A DNA stretch of 47,883 nucleotides from Chloroflexota bacterium (GCA_003152165.1 PLZO01000018.1:173-48055); one strand, 5' to 3'; counted from the stretch's first letter, positions 25,174-33,327 are shown. Numbers and translations: made by a program. The notes: a model not told the origin generated them from the sequence alone.

Positions 25174-26225
25174 CCAGGAGTCCCCTGCGGATCGGCGACT
25201 GGGAGGGCAAAGGAGAAGTTCGAGCCGCGACCCTCCTCCGATACGACCCAGATCCGGCCACCGTGACCCTCCACCACGTGGCGGGCGATCGACAGGCCCA
25301 GGCCCGTCCCGCCACCGCGCACACGTGCCCGATCGACCTTGTAGAAACGCTCGAACACGCGATCCTGTGATCCACGCGGGATCCCGATCCCGCGGTCCTC
25401 AACCGACACCACGATCTCCGGGGCGCGGTCCTCCACCCGGATCGTGACCTCGCCGCCGTCCGGACTGAACTTGACCGCGTTGTGGACGAGATTAATGATC
25501 ACCTGGCCGAGCCGCTCCTCGGCCCCGCTCACCGGCGGAACACCCGCGCTGGGCAGGTCCACGACGAGCTGGACTCCCTGGCGCTCGGCGAACAGACGTA
25601 GTCGATCGACCGAGGCGGCCGCCAGCCGGCCGAGGTCCACCCGATCCAGCAGGAGCATCGGGCGGCCGGACTCGATCCTAGCCAGGTCGAGCAACTCGCT
25701 GACCATCTGGACGAGATGGCCCGTCTCCACCTCGATCTTGTTGATCCGATCGCGCATCCGGGCGGGGATCTGCTCGCCCGCGGCTTCGGACTCCCGAACG
25801 AGGGTCTCAGCCAACAGGCTGACATTCGTCAGCGGCGTCCGCAGCTCGTGCGACAGGTTGTCCACGAACTCGCTCCGGATCCGCTGCAGCCTGCGCAGCT
25901 CGGAGACGTCCTCCAGGGTCAGCCAGGTGACCTGGCCGTCCGCCGTTCGGCGAGCCCGGACGACGAGCGACAGTCCCTCGGCCGAGCGCAGGGTCAACTC
26001 ACCCGTGGCGACGCCTGATGGTCCCGCCGTCTCCGCCAGCTCCTCGATCCGGCGGTCGATGAACGCCTCCATCAGGCTCCGCCCGATCAGCGTACCCGGC
26101 GGTCGACCGGCGAAGACGTGCGCGGCCGGGTTCGCATAGCGGACGACCAGTTCGAGGTCGAGGCGGATCACCCCGACCACAAGGCTGTCCGCCAGGAGCC
26201 GCAGATCGTCGCTCAACCCGGCCAT
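25170..26225 (-). CDS. phoR: Soluble PAS-containing sensor histidine kinase (PhoR-like)
   Basis: A 351-residue sensor kinase. A PAS domain fills about residues 5-110 (VVGVIRLDLELVVRYANPAA). Then come the HisKA helix with the phospho-acceptor in FVDNLSHELRTPLTNV (about 135), the N box LVHNAVKFSPDGG, and G boxes VEDRGIGIPRG and GGTGLGLSIARHVVEGHGG. No transmembrane segment is visible, so it is cytosolic, unlike E. coli PhoR. ATG 26225 is supported by GGAGGAA. The phoB-like gene is 2.2 kb upstream on the same strand, separated by proS and a broken gene. PhoR assignment rests on architecture and on Pho genes nearby. Confidence 0.85.
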   Translation of the reverse strand: MAGLSDDLRLLADSLVVGVIRLDLELVVRYANPAAHVFAGRPPGTLIGRSLMEAFIDRRIEELAETAGPSGVATGELTLRSAEGLSLVVRARRTADGQVTWLTLEDVSELRRLQRIRSEFVDNLSHELRTPLTNVSLLAETLVRESEAAGEQIPARMRDRINKIEVETGHLVQMVSELLDLARIESGRPMLLLDRVDLGRLAAASVDRLRLFAERQGVQLVVDLPSAGVPPVSGAEERLGQVIINLVHNAVKFSPDGGEVTIRVEDRAPEIVVSVEDRGIGIPRGSQDRVFERFYKVDRARVRGGGTGLGLSIARHVVEGHGGRIWVVSEEGRGSNFSFALPVADPQGTPG

Positions 26226-26291
26226 CGGTTGGTGTTCCTCCACGTCACGGGGCGAGGATCGCACATCGACCGCGGCCTGCTTGCCGACGTC

Positions 26292-26608
26292 GTGATAAAG
26301 GCGACCTCGCTCCAGGAGAAGGCCAATCGGCGGCTGCGTGAGAAAAGCTCGCATATCGGATCAACGAGATCACGATCACGGCCGGGATCCCGCCCGACGT
26401 TGCGTTCACGATCGGCCGGATCGAAGTCGAGGAGGAGGCCTCGTCCCTGACCAGCTTGTCGAATGCTGAGATCGAGCTCGAACCGGGTGGAGTCGACATG
26501 GCTGCCGATGGGTCCCAGCCGACATTGGAAGACGTCGACGCGGCGAGCCCAGCGGGCGCGTGGAGTCCGCCCTTGAGCAGCCCTGGCGGGACTGCCCTTT
26601 CAGGCTGA
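26292..26608 (+). pseudogene. Frame-broken small gene between phoR and proS
   Basis: Two adjacent plus-strand frames, both with strong G/C third-position bias, join into one plausible protein if one shift is made at the A-run 26343-26346. The first part starts at GTG 26292 (VIKATSLQEKANRRLREK). The second runs from 26342 to TGA 26606-26608 (LAYRINEITITAGIPPDV, then acidic GRIEVEEEASS). The second frame has a TGA just before 26342 and no early start codon, so it cannot be an independent gene. A sequencing indel, a decayed gene and programmed -1 slippage are all possible. No family recognised. This is the only content of the gap 26226-26620. Confidence 0.4.
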
Positions 26609-26620
26609 TCCCGCCCATCC

Positions 26621-28375
26621 TCAGTCGCCGGTCGGCGGCGGAGAGCCCTCCTCCACCAGCCACGCGCGGGCTTCTTCCAACGGCAGCACGACCCGCTGGC
26701 CCGTCGCCCTTCGGGTGACCTCGACGCCCCCTGCCGCCAGGGAGCGCGGGCTGATCGTGACGATCCAGGGCATGCCCAGCAGCTCGGCGTCGGTGAACTT
26801 CACGCCGGGCGACTCGTCCCGGTCGTCCCACAAGATCTCGCGACCGCCCGGGAAGCCGGCGGCTCCATGACGGGGCCTAGCCGCGGCGGCCCCGTCATGG
26901 AGCTCGGTGGCAAGCTCCGCCACGCGGGGCTCCTTGTTCGTGCCAATCGAGACCAGGTGGACCGGGTAGGGGGCGACCTCGTCCGGCCAGGCGATCCCTT
27001 TCTCATCGTGGTGGGCTTCGACGATACAGGCCACATTGCGACCCAGGCCGATCCCATACGAGCCCATCACGATCGGATGGGCCTGGCCATCCTCGCCCAG
27101 ATAGGTCGCCCCAAGTGCAGCGCTATAGCGCGTCCCGAGCTTGAAGATATTGCCTACCTCGATCCCGTTGCGCAGGGCCAGGGGATGGGCGCAGACCGGG
27201 CAGGCGTCGCCCGCGCGCGCGTTGTCGATGTCGCTGACCAGGTCGGCCCGGTAGTCGCGACCGAGATTGACGTTGCGCAGGTGGTAGCCCACCCGATTGG
27301 CCCCGGCCACCAGGTTCGGTGTGCCGGCCGCCAGCCCATCCACTACCACGGTCGTGTCGTGGGCTCCGACCGCCGAACCGTAGCCGGGCTCCATCCCGGC
27401 GGCCCGGATCTCCTCGACCGTGGCCGGCCGCAGCCCGCCCGACACGCCGGCCGCGTTGCTCAGCTTGGTCTCATTGACATCCCGGTCGCCACGCACGATT
27501 GCGGTAATCAGCCGGCCGTCGCCGGCCGTGAAGAAGGCCGCTTTGGCCGTGGCCGCCGCGTCGATCCCGAGGAAGGCCGCAAGCTCGGCGATCGTGGTTG
27601 CCCCGGGCGTCTCGATTTCTTCCAAGGGTAGCTGGGACGCCTCGCTGGCGGCTGGCACCCGGACCGCGGCAACCTGGCGGTTGGCCGAGAAACCGCACGA
27701 GTCGCACAGGACAAGGAGATCCTCGCCGGACGGATTGAGGACCATGAACTCGTGGGCCAGGCTGCCGCCCATCATCCCGACGTCCGACGCCACCGGGATT
27801 GCATCGAGGCCGAGCCGCTCGAAAATCCGGACGTAGGCGCCGTGGTGCGCCCAGTAGCTCGCATCGAGACCCTCGTCGTCCCGGTCGCAGCTATACGAGT
27901 CCTTCATCACGAACTCGCGGACCCGGATCAGACCACCCCGCGAGCGAGGCTCGTCGCGGAACTTCGTCTGGAAATGATAGAGGCGGACGGGCAGCTGGCG
28001 ATACGAGTGGACGATGTCGCGCAGGAGGTCGGTTACGACCTCCTCGTGGGTCATCGCGATCACCATGTCCCGGTCGCCGCGGTCCTTGAAGCGGGCCATC
28101 TCCGGCCCGATCTGGTCGTAGCGGCCGGATTCGCGCCACAGGTCGGCCGGGTGGATCACCGGCATCTCGAGCTCCTGGCCGCCGATCGCGTTCATCTCCT
28201 CGCGGATCACCTGCTCGACCCGCTTGGTCACCCGGTATCCGAGAGGCAACAGCGAATACAGGCCGGAACCCAGCTGGCGCACGTAGCCGGCTCGCAGGAG
28301 CAGGCGGTGGGAGGGCATCTCGGCGTCGGCCGGATCGTCACGCAGGGTGGCAAAGAAGAGTTGGCTCAGGCGCAT
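26621..28375 (-). CDS. proS: Prolyl-tRNA synthetase with a palindrome-encoded insertion
   Basis: Charges tRNA(Pro) with proline. The 584-residue enzyme is the bacterial type. Class II motif 1 region is GSGLYSLLPLGYRV, motif 2 is FRDEPRSRGGLIRVREFVMKD, and motif 3 is MGSYGIGLGRNVA. A YbaK-like editing domain lies between (about 225-385), and a C-terminal anticodon-binding domain follows. In the last domain about 15 extra residues (within LHDGAAAARPRHGAAG) replace the short loop before WDDRDESPGVKF, and they are encoded by a perfect palindrome at 26862-26903. ATG 28375 is the family start and lies 7 nt after a TATCCT box, so it is probably leaderless. Confidence 0.96.
   Translation of the reverse strand: MRLSQLFFATLRDDPADAEMPSHRLLLRAGYVRQLGSGLYSLLPLGYRVTKRVEQVIREEMNAIGGQELEMPVIHPADLWRESGRYDQIGPEMARFKDRGDRDMVIAMTHEEVVTDLLRDIVHSYRQLPVRLYHFQTKFRDEPRSRGGLIRVREFVMKDSYSCDRDDEGLDASYWAHHGAYVRIFERLGLDAIPVASDVGMMGGSLAHEFMVLNPSGEDLLVLCDSCGFSANRQVAAVRVPAASEASQLPLEEIETPGATTIAELAAFLGIDAAATAKAAFFTAGDGRLITAIVRGDRDVNETKLSNAAGVSGGLRPATVEEIRAAGMEPGYGSAVGAHDTTVVVDGLAAGTPNLVAGANRVGYHLRNVNLGRDYRADLVSDIDNARAGDACPVCAHPLALRNGIEVGNIFKLGTRYSAALGATYLGEDGQAHPIVMGSYGIGLGRNVACIVEAHHDEKGIAWPDEVAPYPVHLVSIGTNKEPRVAELATELHDGAAAARPRHGAAGFPGGREILWDDRDESPGVKFTDAELLGMPWIVTISPRSLAAGGVEVTRRATGQRVVLPLEEARAWLVEEGSPPPTGD
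26862..26903. repeat. 16-bp perfect inverted repeat inside proS
   Basis: GCTCCATGACGGGGCC (26862-26877) and its exact complement (26888-26903) flank a 10-nt spacer that itself contains CCGCGG. It maps to the extra loop of the ProRS anticodon-binding domain and keeps the reading frame. This looks like an inserted palindromic unit rather than ordinary coding sequence. Confidence 0.8.
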
Positions 28376-28382
28376 GCCGCCA

Positions 28383-28388
28383 AGGATA
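28383..28388 (-). promoter_or_regulatory. -10 box TATCCT of a predicted leaderless proS promoter
   Basis: TATCCT on the minus strand ends 7 nt before the proS ATG. The 50-nt gap after phoB contains no ribosome binding site for proS. Confidence 0.55.
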
Positions 28389-28425
28389 CCGGCGCTCCGT
28401 CCCCGCGGTCAGGAAGCCTGCCGGG

Positions 28426-29121
28426 TCAGGACGGGCGACGGAACACGTAGCCAGTGCCGCGGACGGTATGCAGGAACTCCGGGTTGGCCGGGTCCGCCTC
28501 GATCCGCGAGCGCAGCCAGTGGACGTGGACGTCGACGGTGCGCGTCTCGCCGGCGTAGTCGTAGCCCCAGACGTGTTCGAGGAGCTGATCACGGGTGAAG
28601 ACCTGGCCAGGATTGCGGACAAGGAAGGCGAGCAGCTCGAATGCTTTCGGCTTGAGCGGAACGGTGACGCCGTTGCGCAGCAGACGGTGTCCGGCCAGGT
28701 CCACCTGGACGGCACCGACGTCGACCAGCGCCGGCGTCCCGCCCGCCACGGCCTGTTGCTCAGTCCGCCGGAACTGGGCGCGCACCCGGGCGATCAGCTC
28801 GCGCAGGCTGAACGGCTTCGTGACGTAGTCGTCGGCGCCCAGCTCCAGGCCCACGACCTTGTCCAGCTCGGAGTCCTTGGCAGTGAGCATCAGGATCGGC
28901 ACACCCGACTCCGCCCGAATGATCCGGCAGACCTCAATCCCCGAGAGCTCGGGCAGCATGAGGTCGAGCAGCACCAGGTCGGGCTTCGACTCCCGAAACT
29001 TGAGCAAGGCGGCTCGTCCGTCGGCCGCCGTGACGATCGTGAATCCCTCGGCCTCGAGCGCCTCGGCCAGCATCTCGCGCTGGGTCGGCTCGTCGTCGAC
29101 GACCAGGATCGTGCGTGCCAT
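28426..29121 (-). CDS. phoB: OmpR/PhoB-family response regulator
   Basis: A 231-residue transcription factor. The receiver domain (1-118) has the acidic pair in VVDDEPTQ, the phosphorylated Asp in LVLLDLMLPELSG, and the conserved Lys in VTKPFSLREL. The winged-helix DNA-binding domain (about 135-230) has the OmpR-type recognition region GETRTVDVHVHWLRSRI and the wing VRGTGYVF. ATG 29121 is chosen; a GTG three codons earlier is possible. It is the likely partner of the PhoR-like kinase and the likely regulator of pstSCAB-phoU, though the DNA targets are not shown by the sequence. Confidence 0.9.
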   Translation of the reverse strand: MARTILVVDDEPTQREMLAEALEAEGFTIVTAADGRAALLKFRESKPDLVLLDLMLPELSGIEVCRIIRAESGVPILMLTAKDSELDKVVGLELGADDYVTKPFSLRELIARVRAQFRRTEQQAVAGGTPALVDVGAVQVDLAGHRLLRNGVTVPLKPKAFELLAFLVRNPGQVFTRDQLLEHVWGYDYAGETRTVDVHVHWLRSRIEADPANPEFLHTVRGTGYVFRRPS

Positions 29122-29212
29122 GTTCGGCACAGGCTAGTTCATCCGGGTCAACAGGCCGTGAACGCTTCGTTAATCGGCGAGCCGCACCGGACGTCCGGCC
29201 CGGCAGGAACGG

Positions 29213-29617
29213 TCAGCCGCGGGACGGCTCGCCGCGCTGGAGGTTGTAGTACTCGACGAATGTGCGGCAACGACCCTCGCCGTCAAACTCGAGCAGCCAG
29301 GCGTTGTAGTAGCGCCGGCCGGGTGCATCGGCGGTCGCGTCGTAGTCGCTGGTCCCGATCGCCACGGCTCGATCACCCTCGACCAGCCACGGTTCGTAGT
29401 GGCTCCGGAACGAGCCCGGCTGGTCGCGCTGGGCGGGATCGCCGTCCGGACTAAGCCAGTCGGCCACGATCGCTTCGCAACCCACGATCGGGTCAGCCCA
29501 GGCGTGGTAGCGGTATTCCACATCAGGATTGAACAGGTCCCGGATGGCGTCCGGCTCGTAGGTTCGCCAGGCCTCGCTGTAACGATCGAGCCAAGCCTGA
29601 ACGCCCGCGTGGTTCAT
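29213..29617 (-). CDS. NTF2/SnoaL-like protein
   Basis: A 134-residue protein with the cone-shaped alpha+beta NTF2-like fold of the SnoaL group. Helices come first (WLDRYSEAWRTYEPDAIRDLF), followed by the strand with DVEYRYHAWADPIVGCEAI and a C-terminal sheet ending in RTFVEYYNLQRGEP. Such proteins can be small isomerases, hydrolases or binding modules; the pocket here is aromatic and acidic but gives no specific function. ATG 29617 overlaps the gltX stop (ATGA) and has AGGAGG just upstream inside gltX. Confidence 0.75.
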   Translation of the reverse strand: MNHAGVQAWLDRYSEAWRTYEPDAIRDLFNPDVEYRYHAWADPIVGCEAIVADWLSPDGDPAQRDQPGSFRSHYEPWLVEGDRAVAIGTSDYDATADAPGRRYYNAWLLEFDGEGRCRTFVEYYNLQRGEPSRG

Positions 29618-31179
29618 TCCTGCCCTCCTTCCCTGGCCCCGGCGGCCAGCAGCACGATTGCCGAGTCGAGTCGTCCGAGAACCCGCTCACGACCCAGGGC
29701 AACGAGGGTCTGGAACAGAGGCGGGGTCGCCGTCCGGCCGGTAACGGCCACTCGAATCGTCATGAACAGGTCGCCTGCCTTCCAGCCGCGGGCCTCGGCC
29801 AGCGCCCGCAGTGGCGCTTCCAGCTGATCCGGCTCGAAGTCCGCCTGGGCAACCTCACCGATCGTGACGCGCGCATAACCGAGGCCATCGAGCGCTGTCG
29901 CTCGATCCCAGCGCTTCGGCACGAGCTGCGCGGGATCGAGGTCGATGTGCTCGCTGAACAGGAAGTCGACAAGGTCGCCGATGGCGCCGAGCACCGGCAG
30001 CCGCTCCTGGACCAGGGGCATGAGCAGCTCGAGCTCAGAATCGGCCGGTAGTCGATCGATTCTGGCGCCGTCGGCCTCCTCCTGCAGGAAAGGCCGCAGC
30101 CGGTCCACGAGCTCGGTCGGCGACAGGCGCCGGATCCACTGGCCGTTGAGCCACTCGAGGCGTTCCCGGTCGAAGACTGCGCCGCCCTTCTGGATATGCT
30201 CGAGGCTGAACCGCGCCGCAATCTCGTCGATGCCGAGGATCTCCTCCTCGCTGCCCGTGGACCAGCCGAGCAGGGCAAGGTAGTTGACCATTCCCTCGCG
30301 GATGAAGCCTTCGCCGATGTAGTCGTCCACGGCGGTCTGGCTCTTGCGCTTGCTCATCTTTGTCCGGTCCGGGTTGAGGATGAGCGGCAGGTGGGCGAAG
30401 CGCGGCTCGGCTTCACCCAGCGCCCGGAACAGCAGGATGTGCTTGGGCGTATTGCTCAGGTGATCCTCGCCCCGGATCACATGGCTGATCTTCATGGCTG
30501 CATCGTCGACCACGACGCAGAAGTGATAGAGCGGAGTGCCACCGGCCCGGACGATGACAAGGTCGCCGCCAAGGGCGGAAGCATCGATCTGGACTCGGCC
30601 GCGGACGAGGTCATCGAAGACCACGCTGCCGGGCTCGATTCGGAAGCGGATCGCCGGACGGCGGCCTTCGGCCTCGAACGCCGCGCGTTCGGCCGCGCTG
30701 AGATGGGCGCACCGGCCGCTGTAGCGCGGCGCTAGCCTGGCTGCCTCGAGACGTTTGCGCTCGGCGTCGAGCTCGGCGGCCGTGCAGTAGCAGTAGTACG
30801 CCTTGTCGTCGGCCAACAGGCCGGCGCTGATCGAGGCGTAACGGGCCAGTCGCTCCATCTGGCGATACGGGCCATACGGCCCTCGATCGAGTTCGCCGGG
30901 CAGGCCTGGGCCCTCGTCCCAGCCCAGCCCGAGCCAGCGCAATCCCTCGAGGATGTCCTTCTCGTAGGCCGGCGTCGAGCGCTCGAGGTCCGTGTCCTCC
31001 AAGCGCAGGATGAACGTGCCGCCGGTCCGCCGGGCGAAGAGATAGTTGAACAGGGCGGTCCGCGCCGTCCCGATGTGCAGCGGCCCGGTTGGACTCGGCG
31101 CGATCCGGACGCGGACGGCCGGGCCGTCTCCGGGGGAATCGGCCACGCCCGGGTTGGCGAGACCCGATCCGGCCCTCAT
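29614..31179 (-). CDS. gltX: Glutamyl-tRNA synthetase
   Basis: Attaches glutamate to tRNA(Glu), giving the substrate both for translation and for HemA in the C5 heme route encoded downstream in this window. The 521-residue class I enzyme has the HIGH motif as SPTGPLHIGTARTAL (about residue 30) and the KMSKS motif as KMSKRKS (about 260), with RGEDHLSNTPKHILL between. The C-terminal anticodon-binding helical domains are complete. The ATG at 31179 overlaps the stop of the DtxR-like gene, and a 22-residue lead precedes the domain start. Length is slightly above the usual 470-500. Confidence 0.96.
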   Translation of the reverse strand: MRAGSGLANPGVADSPGDGPAVRVRIAPSPTGPLHIGTARTALFNYLFARRTGGTFILRLEDTDLERSTPAYEKDILEGLRWLGLGWDEGPGLPGELDRGPYGPYRQMERLARYASISAGLLADDKAYYCYCTAAELDAERKRLEAARLAPRYSGRCAHLSAAERAAFEAEGRRPAIRFRIEPGSVVFDDLVRGRVQIDASALGGDLVIVRAGGTPLYHFCVVVDDAAMKISHVIRGEDHLSNTPKHILLFRALGEAEPRFAHLPLILNPDRTKMSKRKSQTAVDDYIGEGFIREGMVNYLALLGWSTGSEEEILGIDEIAARFSLEHIQKGGAVFDRERLEWLNGQWIRRLSPTELVDRLRPFLQEEADGARIDRLPADSELELLMPLVQERLPVLGAIGDLVDFLFSEHIDLDPAQLVPKRWDRATALDGLGYARVTIGEVAQADFEPDQLEAPLRALAEARGWKAGDLFMTIRVAVTGRTATPPLFQTLVALGRERVLGRLDSAIVLLAAGAREGGQE

Positions 31180-31907
31180 CGGCGCTCCGAGTCAGGCACC
31201 TGGTGGAAGAGCGCCGGATCCGCTTCGCCGGGCAGGATCCGGATCAGGGCGGCCGGCCGAAGGCCGAGGGTCGCCCGGCCGCGCGGCCCCTCGAGGGTCA
31301 ACGAGTCCAGCGACTCGGATCGGGCCAGGACGTTGATCGCGGCGCCCGGTGTCAGGGCCCGGGCCTCTAGGTAGGACAGCAGGCCGGCATCTTCCTCGGC
31401 CTCCTCCGTGATCCGATAGATCGTAGCCCGACTGCCGGCCTCCACCTGGTCGAGCGGGATCCCGGCCGGGCGGCGCCGCGCGGTGGCGGCATCGATTGGG
31501 TTGCCATGGGGACATGTCTCCGGGTGGCCCAGCATTTCGTCGAGGCGGGCCTCGACCCGCGGCGAGATCGCGCCCTGGAGGCGGGCCGCCTCCTCGTCCG
31601 ACTCGGCCCAGCCCAGTCCGATCACCGAGGTGAGCAGCCATTCGAGGAGCGCGTGGCGGCGGAAGATCGCGTCTGCGGCAGCCCGGCCGGCCTCGGTCAG
31701 GATCAGCTCGCGCCCCCCGGCCTGCGAGACAAGCCCGTCGGCCGCCAGCCGACGGAACATCTCGCTGGCAGCCTGGGTCGTCACGCCTAGATGGCGGCCA
31801 ACCTGGGCGGCGGTGACCTTCGAGCCGTCGACGGCGATGACCCGCAAGGCGAGGAGGTATTCCTGAGCCGCGCTCGAGATTGCGCTTGCGATGTGGCGGC
31901 GAGTCAC
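31176..31907 (-). CDS. DtxR-family regulator lacking canonical metal ligands
   Basis: A 243-residue IdeR/DtxR/MntR-fold protein: N-terminal winged helix (about 1-70, AAQVGRHLGVTTQAASEMF), dimerisation domain (70-145) and a C-terminal SH3/FeoA-like domain. The family dimerisation block ends in LGHPETCPHGNPID, so the assignment is solid. However, the helix that normally reads VHDEACRWEH is ESDEEAARLQG here. By eye, H98, C102, E105 and H106 of DtxR are replaced by Asp, Ala, Gln and Gly, while H79 and E83 remain in RRHALLE. The start is GTG 31907, 6 nt after a TACGAT box. It overlaps gltX by 4 nt. Confidence 0.88.
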   Translation of the reverse strand: MTRRHIASAISSAAQEYLLALRVIAVDGSKVTAAQVGRHLGVTTQAASEMFRRLAADGLVSQAGGRELILTEAGRAAADAIFRRHALLEWLLTSVIGLGWAESDEEAARLQGAISPRVEARLDEMLGHPETCPHGNPIDAATARRRPAGIPLDQVEAGSRATIYRITEEAEEDAGLLSYLEARALTPGAAINVLARSESLDSLTLEGPRGRATLGLRPAALIRILPGEADPALFHQVPDSERR

Positions 31908-31911
31908 GCCC

Positions 31912-33327
31912 TCATCGTACGCGAGCGGCACGCCACGGCGGAAGCGGGATGCGCCCGGACAAAGCGATGCCAACCCCGCCCAGCCAGCCCACGACCATCG
32001 TCACCGGAAGAAGTTCGGTAGTGGCCGAGGATGGCGGCCGTCCACCGCTGCCGGCCGTCAGGATTGCCGCAAGTGGCGCGGTCAAGGCAATCAGCATGAC
32101 GCTGCCGCTGGCCGCGATCCAGGCCAGTCGCGGCGAGATCAGCAGGAGCACGACCACGATCGCCTGCGGGATCCAGACACTCCAGGCGACCGGATCGGTG
32201 CAGCTGGCCATGAACTGGGCGCAGCCGGTCAGCTGTCCGTGGATACCGAAGATCGCGAGCCCGATCGGGAACCAGGCGAGTGCTGCCAACACGACGCGGC
32301 CGCGCCAGGAGCGGACCGCCCGGGCCGGATCGGGTGAGCTGAACCGGACGACGCGCCGGCCGCCTCGCTGCCCGACGGGTGGCCGGTCCCCGGCCGGCCG
32401 CGAGCCGACTGTCACGGGTCTCGATCGTCGAAGCCAGCCGGTGGGTCCCATCCCCTTCGACGACGCGGAGGCCACACTGGACGCGCCGGCCGGGTCGAAG
32501 GCGAACCGGTCGCCCGCGTCTGCGGGCGGGAGGTCATCCGCAGTCGGGCCTCTGCCCTCCGGGCTGGCCTCGGCGCGACGGCCTGCGTCGCCCGATCCGT
32601 CGGCGGCGCCTGGTGCCGCGTCGGACGCCCCGGCCGGCTCGCCCTGGACCACCTGGGACCGCCGGTTGCGGCGAGCTCGGGCGAGGTATTCCGGGCCGTG
32701 CTTGCGCGGGTCGGCGTACTCCTTGGGATTGATCGTCCAGTAGGTGCCGCTGTCGGCGCCGTACCAGGTGGCCCCGCTCCAGCCCGGTTCGAACGGCTCG
32801 TTCTCGGTGCCGTCGTAGGAGGTCGAGCCGATCGTCGCTTTCGGCCTGGCTCGCCGCCCCGGACCGCGGCCAGCGCCAGCCGCCCGACTCCCGGGTCCGC
32901 TGGTCGCCCCGCTCGAGGTGCCCGTCGGTCCGTTCCGGCCGGCTTGACCAGCACCGCCAGACGGTCCGGCAGCGGCTCCCGCCGGGTCTCCCCCCGACCG
33001 GGCGGCGCGGGGGCGGAACGGATCGCGCGCGGCCCGGGCGCGCTGGGCATCGGCGCTCCACGGGCGGCTCGCGGGAGGCGAGGTCGGACCCTGGCTCGAC
33101 CCCCGGCGGGCCGGCTGCCCGCGTCCGTCGGATGTCGGGCCACTCGGCTGGCCGGCCGTCAGTCGCTCGTACGCGGCCTGGATCGCCAGGAACCGAGGCA
33201 ACGCCCGGTCCCCTGCGCTGTCGGGGTGGTAGGCCTTGGCCAGCCGACGATAGGCCCGCTTGATCTCGGCCGGTGTCGCGCCGGGGTCGAGGCCAAGAGT
33301 CCGATATGGGTCGGTGGCTGGTTTCAT
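31912..33327 (-). CDS. J-domain protein with a C-terminal membrane region
   Basis: A 471-residue protein. Residues 6-58 form a J domain (YRTLGLDPGATPAEIKRAYR, with the essential HPD in KAYHPDSAG) that would stimulate an Hsp70. Residues 60-330 are disordered and rich in Pro, Gly, Ala, Arg and Ser. One short conserved-looking island lies in this part (about 178-215, EPFEPGWSGATWYGADSG followed by a segment on YWTINPKEYADPRKHG). The last 130 residues contain three or four hydrophobic segments, beginning with VVLAALAWFPIGLAIFGI. It lacks the zinc-finger and CTD domains of DnaJ, so it is a membrane-tethered specialist co-chaperone. ATG 33327 has AAAGGA upstream. Confidence 0.88.
   Translation of the reverse strand: MKPATDPYRTLGLDPGATPAEIKRAYRRLAKAYHPDSAGDRALPRFLAIQAAYERLTAGQPSGPTSDGRGQPARRGSSQGPTSPPASRPWSADAQRARAARDPFRPRAARSGGDPAGAAAGPSGGAGQAGRNGPTGTSSGATSGPGSRAAGAGRGPGRRARPKATIGSTSYDGTENEPFEPGWSGATWYGADSGTYWTINPKEYADPRKHGPEYLARARRNRRSQVVQGEPAGASDAAPGAADGSGDAGRRAEASPEGRGPTADDLPPADAGDRFAFDPAGASSVASASSKGMGPTGWLRRSRPVTVGSRPAGDRPPVGQRGGRRVVRFSSPDPARAVRSWRGRVVLAALAWFPIGLAIFGIHGQLTGCAQFMASCTDPVAWSVWIPQAIVVVLLLISPRLAWIAASGSVMLIALTAPLAAILTAGSGGRPPSSATTELLPVTMVVGWLGGVGIALSGRIPLPPWRAARVR
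31914..31919 (-). promoter_or_regulatory. -10 box TACGAT of a predicted leaderless promoter
   Basis: On the minus strand TACGAT ends 6 nt before the GTG at 31907. It overlaps the last codons of the J-domain gene, whose stop is at 31912-31914. Confidence 0.5.

Noticed and set aside
26245-26499. An 84-codon minus-strand frame between phoR and proS
   Set aside because: Lower coding quality than the plus-strand frames in the same stretch, which keep the third-position bias and an acidic, protein-like composition.
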